From assembly GCA_934667465.1 (NCBI GenBank), contig CAKUMG010000184.1, positions 1 to 8,790 of the forward strand: a stretch of 8,790 nt of DNA. Direction: 5' to 3'. Under the pieces are notes generated by a model. It had not been told where the DNA came from. It saw only the letters and a list, made by a program, of their open reading frames with translations, and did no database searches. The DNA is from an uncultured Actinoplanes sp. Its GTDB lineage: Bacteria > Actinomycetota > Actinomycetes > Mycobacteriales > Micromonosporaceae. Each line of letters begins with the position of its first letter. The stretch's first letter is position 1. This document shows positions 5,169 through 8,790 of this stretch, piece after piece. Position numbers and translations under genes: made by a program.

Positions 5169-8100
5169 TCAGGTCCGGCCCGCTCGTTCCCGGCTCTCCC
5201 GTGACCCGGCCGGGGTGTCGCGGCGGCGGCCGGGGCCGAGGCGCAGCGCCGTGCCGGCCGCGACGAGCATGGTGGCGAGCAGGATCAGGCCCGCGACGTT
5301 GCGGCCGGTCCGGGCGAGGTTGTCGGTGATGCCGGCGTTGCGGTCGGCGTCTGCGGGAGGTGCAGTGGCGCCGCCGGTGATGGTGAGACGGGCGGTTGCG
5401 GTGTTGTCGGTCAGGTCGCCCTCCGGGCTGGTGGTGGTGACCGTGACCGTGACGGGGTGCGTGCCGGGCTTCGCGGTCGCCGCCGCGGCCAGGTAGATCC
5501 ACAGTTCGCTGCCGGTGCCAGTTCCGGCGTCCGGGCCGCGGCATTCGACGGTGTCGGCGTCGCCCGCGGCCGAGGCGGCGCAGGAGAGGTCGATGGTGCC
5601 GGCCGCCGCGGCGGCGAAGGAGCCGGTGGTGGTGGCGTCGAGGAGGACGGCGGCGCGGCTGACGATGGTTCCGGCGGGTGGGTCGACGGTGAAGCGGACG
5701 TTGTCGGCGCCGGTGCGGCCCGTGTTGGCGTACGGGAGGCGCAGCAGGACCGTCGTGCCGCGGTCGGCCATCGGTGCGGGGTTGGCGTGCCGGATGGTGA
5801 GGTCGGCGGTGGGTGCGGTGACGGTGAGGCTGGGGAGAGCCAGGTCGCAGACGGTGGCTTCGCCGGCGCAGCCGCCGGTGAGGGTGTCGCCGGTGCGGGC
5901 GGTGCGGTCCACGACGAAGGGGATGCTCAGGATCGTCGTCCGGCCCGCGGGGACGGTCACGGTGCAGGTGACGGTGACGTCGTTGGCGTCGCAGCCGGCC
6001 GGGAGCGTGGCGCCGGGGCTGGTGCCGCCGGGGGCGTTGAGGGTCAGCGTGTACTCCTCCGCGGCGGTGCCGGGGTTCGTGAGCCGGACCGGCAGGATCG
6101 TGGTCTGCCCGGGGGCCGGGGACAGCACGGTGAAGTCGCCGAGGGTGACGGTCACCGGGGAGGCGGCCGCCCCGGCGGTGACCAGGGTCGCGGAGGCGGT
6201 CAGCCGGTCGTCCGGGGAGGCGGAGAGCACGATGGGCGCGGCGGTCCAGGTGGTCGCGGACGCGACGGTGACGTCCAGGGTCACGGCGAGGGGCGTGCCG
6301 CGGGTCAGGGTGAGCCCGGTGCAGGTGACCGCGGTGCCGCTCACCGCGCACCCCTCCGAGGCTGCGGTCACCCGGAAGCCGGCCGGCAGGTCCGTCAGCG
6401 GCACCGTGAGCGTCAGGTCCTCGTAGTCGGCCGCGGGGTCGAGGGTGATCGTCGCGGTGCCGGACGCGCCGGCCCGGATCGTGGCGGGCGTGGCGGTGAG
6501 GGTGACGCGCGAGGCGAGGGGGTTGAGCGCCGCGAACTCCCCCGACACCGTGGCGCTGCCGCCGCAGCGGGTGAGGGCGCCGGAGGTCACGCAGCCGTCC
6601 GTGACGGGGTCGCCCTCGGCGGCGGTGGTGGCGACGGTCAGCGGGAGGACCCAGCGCCGGGTGGTGCCGTCGGCCGGCTGGTCGAACGTGCAGGTCAGCA
6701 GCGCGGCGGAGCTGGGCGTGCAGTCGGTGGCCGCCTGCCCGGACAGCGTGCCGAACGTGGTGGCCGTGGGTGCCGCCACGGTGGCCCGGACGGCGGGGGC
6801 GTCGGAGGGGCCGGCGTTGGTGGTCAGGACGGTCATCGAGGTCAGCTCGCCCGGGGCGACGGTGCCGGCAGGGGTGGTGACCTCGAAGCCGAGCGCGGTG
6901 ACGGGCGCGCCGGCGGTGGCGAGGGTCAGGGTGGAGGCGGCGGTCTCGCCGGCGTGGGTGAGGGTGATGCCGGCGGCCGTCCAGGTGGCGCCGGCGGGGA
7001 GGTTGCCCGCGGCGAGCAGGACCAGCCGGAGCACGGAGTCCACGCCGGCTTCGAGGTCGACGCCGGTGCAGGTGACGGCGGAGCCGGTGACGGTGCAGGC
7101 GGAGCCGGCCGGGCCGGAGGCGCCGGTGACGGTGAGGCCGGTGGGCAGGGCGGCGAGCGGCACGGTGACGGTGGTGCCGGGCAGGGCGCGGTCGGCGCGG
7201 ACGTGCAGCGTCGCGGTGCCGTAGCCGCCGGGGGTGACGGCGCCGGGGGTGGCGGTGACCGACACCTGGGCGTCGAGGGGCTCGCCGAGGTCGATGGCGG
7301 GGATGTCCTGGTCGAAGCGGCTGGTGCAGGCGTCGTCGCGATCGAGGTCGACGCAGCCGCCGGTCAGCGCCACGGCGGGGTCGGCGGTGACGGGCACCTG
7401 GATGCGCAGGCCGTAGTCGGTACGGGCGCCACCGGCCAGGTTCACCGTGCAGTCCGCGCGCGTCGGGCTCGCCAGGGTGCACACCCCGGGGGTGGCCAGG
7501 AACGTGGTGCCGGCCGGGGCGATCAGCGAGGCGGGCAGGCCCCGGGCGTCGGAGGTGCCGCGGTTGATCACGGTCACGGTGAGGACGCCGGTCCCCCCGG
7601 CGCGGAGCGTGTCCGGGGCGGGCACGGCGACGGAGAGTGCCAGGCGCACGTCCGGAGAACCGACAGAAGCGACTGCGACCGTACGCGCGAAGTCCTCCGG
7701 CAGCGACTCAACGGTGACCGACGGCGCCCAGCCCGCACCCGGAGTGGCCGTCGTGGCGACACGCACCGTGAGCGGGAGATCTATGGTGCCACCCGCCGTG
7801 ACGGCGATGCCCGCGCAGGTGATCGCCGACGTGCCCGCCGTGCAGTCCCCGGCGCCGGTGACCGTCATCCCGGCGGGCAGCGACTCGAGCGGGATCGTGA
7901 CCGTCAGGCCGGCCCGCGCGTCCGTGGACGCCACCGACAGGACGGCCGTGCCCGTGGCGCCGGGCGCGATGCCCGGGTTCGTGGCCGTGACGGTGACGGC
8001 CCGTTCGAGCGGCGCGTCCGGCGTGAGCCCGGGCAGGGCGAGGTCGCAGTCGCCGTCGCCGTCGGTGTCCAGGCAGCCGCCGCCGAGCTCGGTGCCCGGG

Positions 8101-8450
8101 TCGGCTCCGGCCGGGATGGCGACCGGGAGCTGCCAGGTCAGCGGCGCGGCCCCGGCGGCGAGGTCGAAGCGGCAGGCCAGTGCCGTGGTCCCGGCGGGCG
8201 CGCAGGCGGTGGCCGCGTCCCCGGTCAGGGGCCCGATCGTGGTGCCGGCCGGGGCGACGACCCGGGCGGTGGCGGCGCGGGCGTCGGAGGGTCCGCTGTT
8301 GGCCACCCGTACGGTCATCGTGGCGGTCGTGCCCGGCAGCAGCGGCCCGTCCGGCGGCGTGACCGTGTAGGTGAGGCCGGTGCGGGCGGCGCCGACGGTG
8401 GCGAGCGTGGCGGTGACACGGCTGGTGGCGCCGGAGCCGGGAACGAGGCG
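5169..8450 (-). CDS. LAxTG-anchored surface protein of repeated beta-sandwich modules (5' end missing)
   Basis: The open frame gives about 1090 residues, but no signal peptide or plausible start is present. The first Met (8316-8318) lies inside a repeat and has no ribosome binding site. Upstream codons still match the repeat to about 8450, then the sequence changes origin. Residue numbers here count from that Met. Two module types alternate with a period of about 245 residues. DUF11-like type A is marked by NSGPSD (7), NRGTSD (252), NAGPSD (501) and NPGTAA (748), with a last divergent copy at about 866. Type B is marked by PLxxLPxGxxVTxA. Cysteines come in pairs 7 to 10 apart. The C-terminus has LARTG (1001-1005), a hydrophobic segment (about 1007-1027) and an Arg-rich tail, the signal for a class E sortase. 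The role is probably a rigid surface stalk or adhesin; the ligand is unknown. Confidence 0.85.
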   Translation of the reverse strand, partial: RLVPGSGATSRVTATLATVGAARTGLTYTVTPPDGPLLPGTTATMTVRVANSGPSDARAATARVVAPAGTTIGPLTGDAATACAPAGTTALACRFDLAAGAAPLTWQLPVAIPAGADPGTELGGGCLDTDGDGDCDLALPGLTPDAPLERAVTVTATNPGIAPGATGTAVLSVASTDARAGLTVTIPLESLPAGMTVTGAGDCTAGTSAITCAGIAVTAGGTIDLPLTVRVATTATPGAGWAPSVTVESLPEDFARTVAVASVGSPDVRLALSVAVPAPDTLRAGGTGVLTVTVINRGTSDARGLPASLIAPAGTTFLATPGVCTLASPTRADCTVNLAGGARTDYGLRIQVPVTADPAVALTGGCVDLDRDDACTSRFDQDIPAIDLGEPLDAQVSVTATPGAVTPGGYGTATLHVRADRALPGTTVTVPLAALPTGLTVTGASGPAGSACTVTGSAVTCTGVDLEAGVDSVLRLVLLAAGNLPAGATWTAAGITLTHAGETAASTLTLATAGAPVTALGFEVTTPAGTVAPGELTSMTVLTTNAGPSDAPAVRATVAAPTATTFGTLSGQAATDCTPSSAALLTCTFDQPADGTTRRWVLPLTVATTAAEGDPVTDGCVTSGALTRCGGSATVSGEFAALNPLASRVTLTATPATIRAGASGTATITLDPAADYEDLTLTVPLTDLPAGFRVTAASEGCAVSGTAVTCTGLTLTRGTPLAVTLDVTVASATTWTAAPIVLSASPDDRLTASATLVTAGAAASPVTVTLGDFTVLSPAPGQTTILPVRLTNPGTAAEEYTLTLNAPGGTSPGATLPAGCDANDVTVTCTVTVPAGRTTILSIPFVVDRTARTGDTLTGGCAGEATVCDLALPSLTVTAPTADLTIRHANPAPMADRGTTVLLRLPYANTGRTGADNVRFTVDPPAGTIVSRAAVLLDATTTGSFAAAAAGTIDLSCAASAAGDADTVECRGPDAGTGTGSELWIYLAAAATAKPGTHPVTVTVTTTSPEGDLTDNTATARLTITGGATAPPADADRNAGITDNLARTGRNVAGLILLATMLVAAGTALRLGPGRRRDTPAGSRESRERAGRT

Positions 8451-8462
8451 GGTGGCGACGAT
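8430..8462. other. Junction between actinobacterial and sphingomonad-like DNA
   Basis: To the left, the minus strand encodes the repeat protein to about 8450. To the right, the plus strand encodes the dnaK C-terminus from about 8451 or 8457. Base composition and codon choice change across the same point. Both genes are cut. No insertion sequence, integrase, tRNA or long flanking repeat marks the join, so I read it as a chimera rather than a natural insertion. The exact base cannot be fixed by eye. Confidence 0.75.
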
Positions 8463-8507
8463 GTCGTCGACGCCGAGTTCTCGGAAGTGGATGACAACCA
8501 GGCGTAA
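8451..8507 (+). CDS. dnaK: DnaK C-terminal tail (fragment)
   Basis: The last 18 codons read GGDDVVDAEFSEVDDNQA and stop. DDVVDAEFxEV is the conserved acidic tail of the Hsp70 chaperone DnaK, and the version here resembles sphingomonads. The rest of the gene is absent: upstream bases belong to an unrelated actinobacterial gene on the other strand. A dnaJ start follows 115 nt downstream, the usual dnaK-dnaJ order, which confirms the identification. This fragment cannot encode a working chaperone. Confidence 0.85.
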   Translation, partial: GGDDVVDAEFSEVDDNQA

Positions 8508-8524
8508 TTGGATGCGCCCATTCC

Positions 8525-8597
8525 GTCATACCGGCGAAAGCCGGTATCTCGGGCCGCAACGCCTGCGGCCCGAGGCCCCGGCTTCCGCCGGGGTGAC
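8525..8597. repeat. Composite palindromic (REP-like) element between dnaK and dnaJ
   Basis: Three perfect hairpins stand side by side: 8528-8547 (8-bp stem, GAAA loop), 8548-8574 (10-bp stem, 7-nt loop) and 8576-8593 (7-bp stem, 4-nt loop). Outer GTCA and TGAC ends make the whole an imperfect palindrome. The 'GTCAT-CCGGCGAAAGCCGG' style is typical of dispersed intergenic repeats in sphingomonads and other Proteobacteria. It could end or process the dnaK transcript before dnaJ. Confidence 0.75.
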
Positions 8598-8622
8598 GGA
8601 CTGGGGGGCGGGGGCCGAGTAG

Positions 8623-8790
8623 ATGACCACCGAAGTCGATTATTACGAATTGCTCGAATGCGAGCGCACGGCGGACGAGGCGACGCTCAAATCGGCGTAT
8701 CGCAAGCTCGCGATGAAGTATCACCCCGACAAGAACCAGGGGTGCAAGGACAGCGAAGGCAAGTTCAAGGCGATCAGCGAAGCCTATGAC
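8623..8790 (+). CDS. dnaJ: Chaperone DnaJ, N-terminal J domain (runs off the window)
   Basis: The first 56 residues form most of a J domain: DYYELLE (6-12), the helix with [13 protein letters not shown] (26-38) containing the essential HPD (34-36), and FKAISEAYD (48-56). DnaJ is the Hsp40 partner that delivers unfolded proteins to DnaK and triggers its ATPase. The gene is open to the window edge and should continue into the Gly/Phe and zinc-finger regions. MTTExDYYELLE and the Cys at 41 resemble sphingomonad DnaJ. No strong ribosome binding site precedes the ATG, only a G-rich run about 8-15 nt upstream. It follows a dnaK tail, the usual order, but its codon choice differs from all genes left of 8450. 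Confidence 0.93.
   Translation, partial: MTTEVDYYELLECERTADEATLKSAYRKLAMKYHPDKNQGCKDSEGKFKAISEAYD

Noticed and set aside
5062..7482. An 806-codon minus-strand frame rich in Arg, His and Pro
   Set aside because: It is a shadow of the surface-protein gene in another frame, with the composition expected from GC-rich DNA read out of phase.
5457..8507. A 1016-codon open frame on the plus strand
   Set aside because: It is antisense to the surface-protein gene, Gly/Arg-rich and without any domain. Only its last 18 codons are real, being the dnaK tail reached by chance in the same frame across the junction.
7708..8724. 338-codon minus-strand frame crossing the junction
   Set aside because: It runs through dnaJ, the palindromic repeat and the surface gene out of phase; the IPAFAGMT-like stretch comes from translating the repeat.
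8430..8790. Natural transfer of a dnaK-dnaJ segment into the actinobacterium
   Set aside because: Only the tail of dnaK is present, the surface gene is cut, and no mobile element or repeat marks the site; a false join explains it better, though read data are needed to be sure.

Overview
The window joins two unlike pieces of DNA. Positions 1 to about 8450 are very GC-rich, with G or C in most third codon positions. They carry a secreted discoidin/beta-helix protein, a split ChrB with ChrA, and a surface protein ending in an LAxTG sorting signal. Together these point to a filamentous or soil actinobacterium; the genus cannot be fixed from the sequence alone. Positions from about 8450 to 8790 are less GC-rich. 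They hold the last codons of dnaK, a proteobacterial-type palindromic repeat and the start of dnaJ, all closely resembling sphingomonad (Alphaproteobacteria) sequence. The join cuts through a gene on each side, so an assembly chimera or contamination is the simplest explanation.

Layout. All actinobacterial genes are on the minus strand. (1) 14-2224: secreted protein with a signal peptide, an F5/8C (CBM32-like) domain and a two-lobed right-handed beta-helix, probably carbohydrate-active. Its upstream region, 2225-2400, is well organised: a TTGACG-N17-TAACAA promoter, a perfect 14-bp LacI-family-type operator over the predicted transcription start, and a perfect 10-bp-stem hairpin in the leader. 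(2) 2554-4867: a compact chromate-resistance operon transcribed chrB N-terminal half, chrB C-terminal half, chrA, with an ATGA overlap, an 11-nt gap, a palindrome in the promoter region and a possible terminator. (3) 5169 to about 8450: the 3' part of a long gene for a wall-anchored protein of alternating beta-sandwich modules with evenly spaced cysteine pairs. Its start and signal peptide are lost at the join.

Functionally, the first gene looks like sugar-responsive extracellular polysaccharide use. The chr genes would export chromate and sense it. The repeat protein would be an extended surface stalk or adhesin attached by a class E sortase. The three units look independent. I found no tRNA, rRNA, CRISPR array, insertion sequence or phage gene, and nothing that convincingly amounts to a new multi-gene system. 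The best leads are the regulatory layout upstream of the secreted protein, the architecture of the surface protein, and the chimeric junction, which anyone using this contig must know about.
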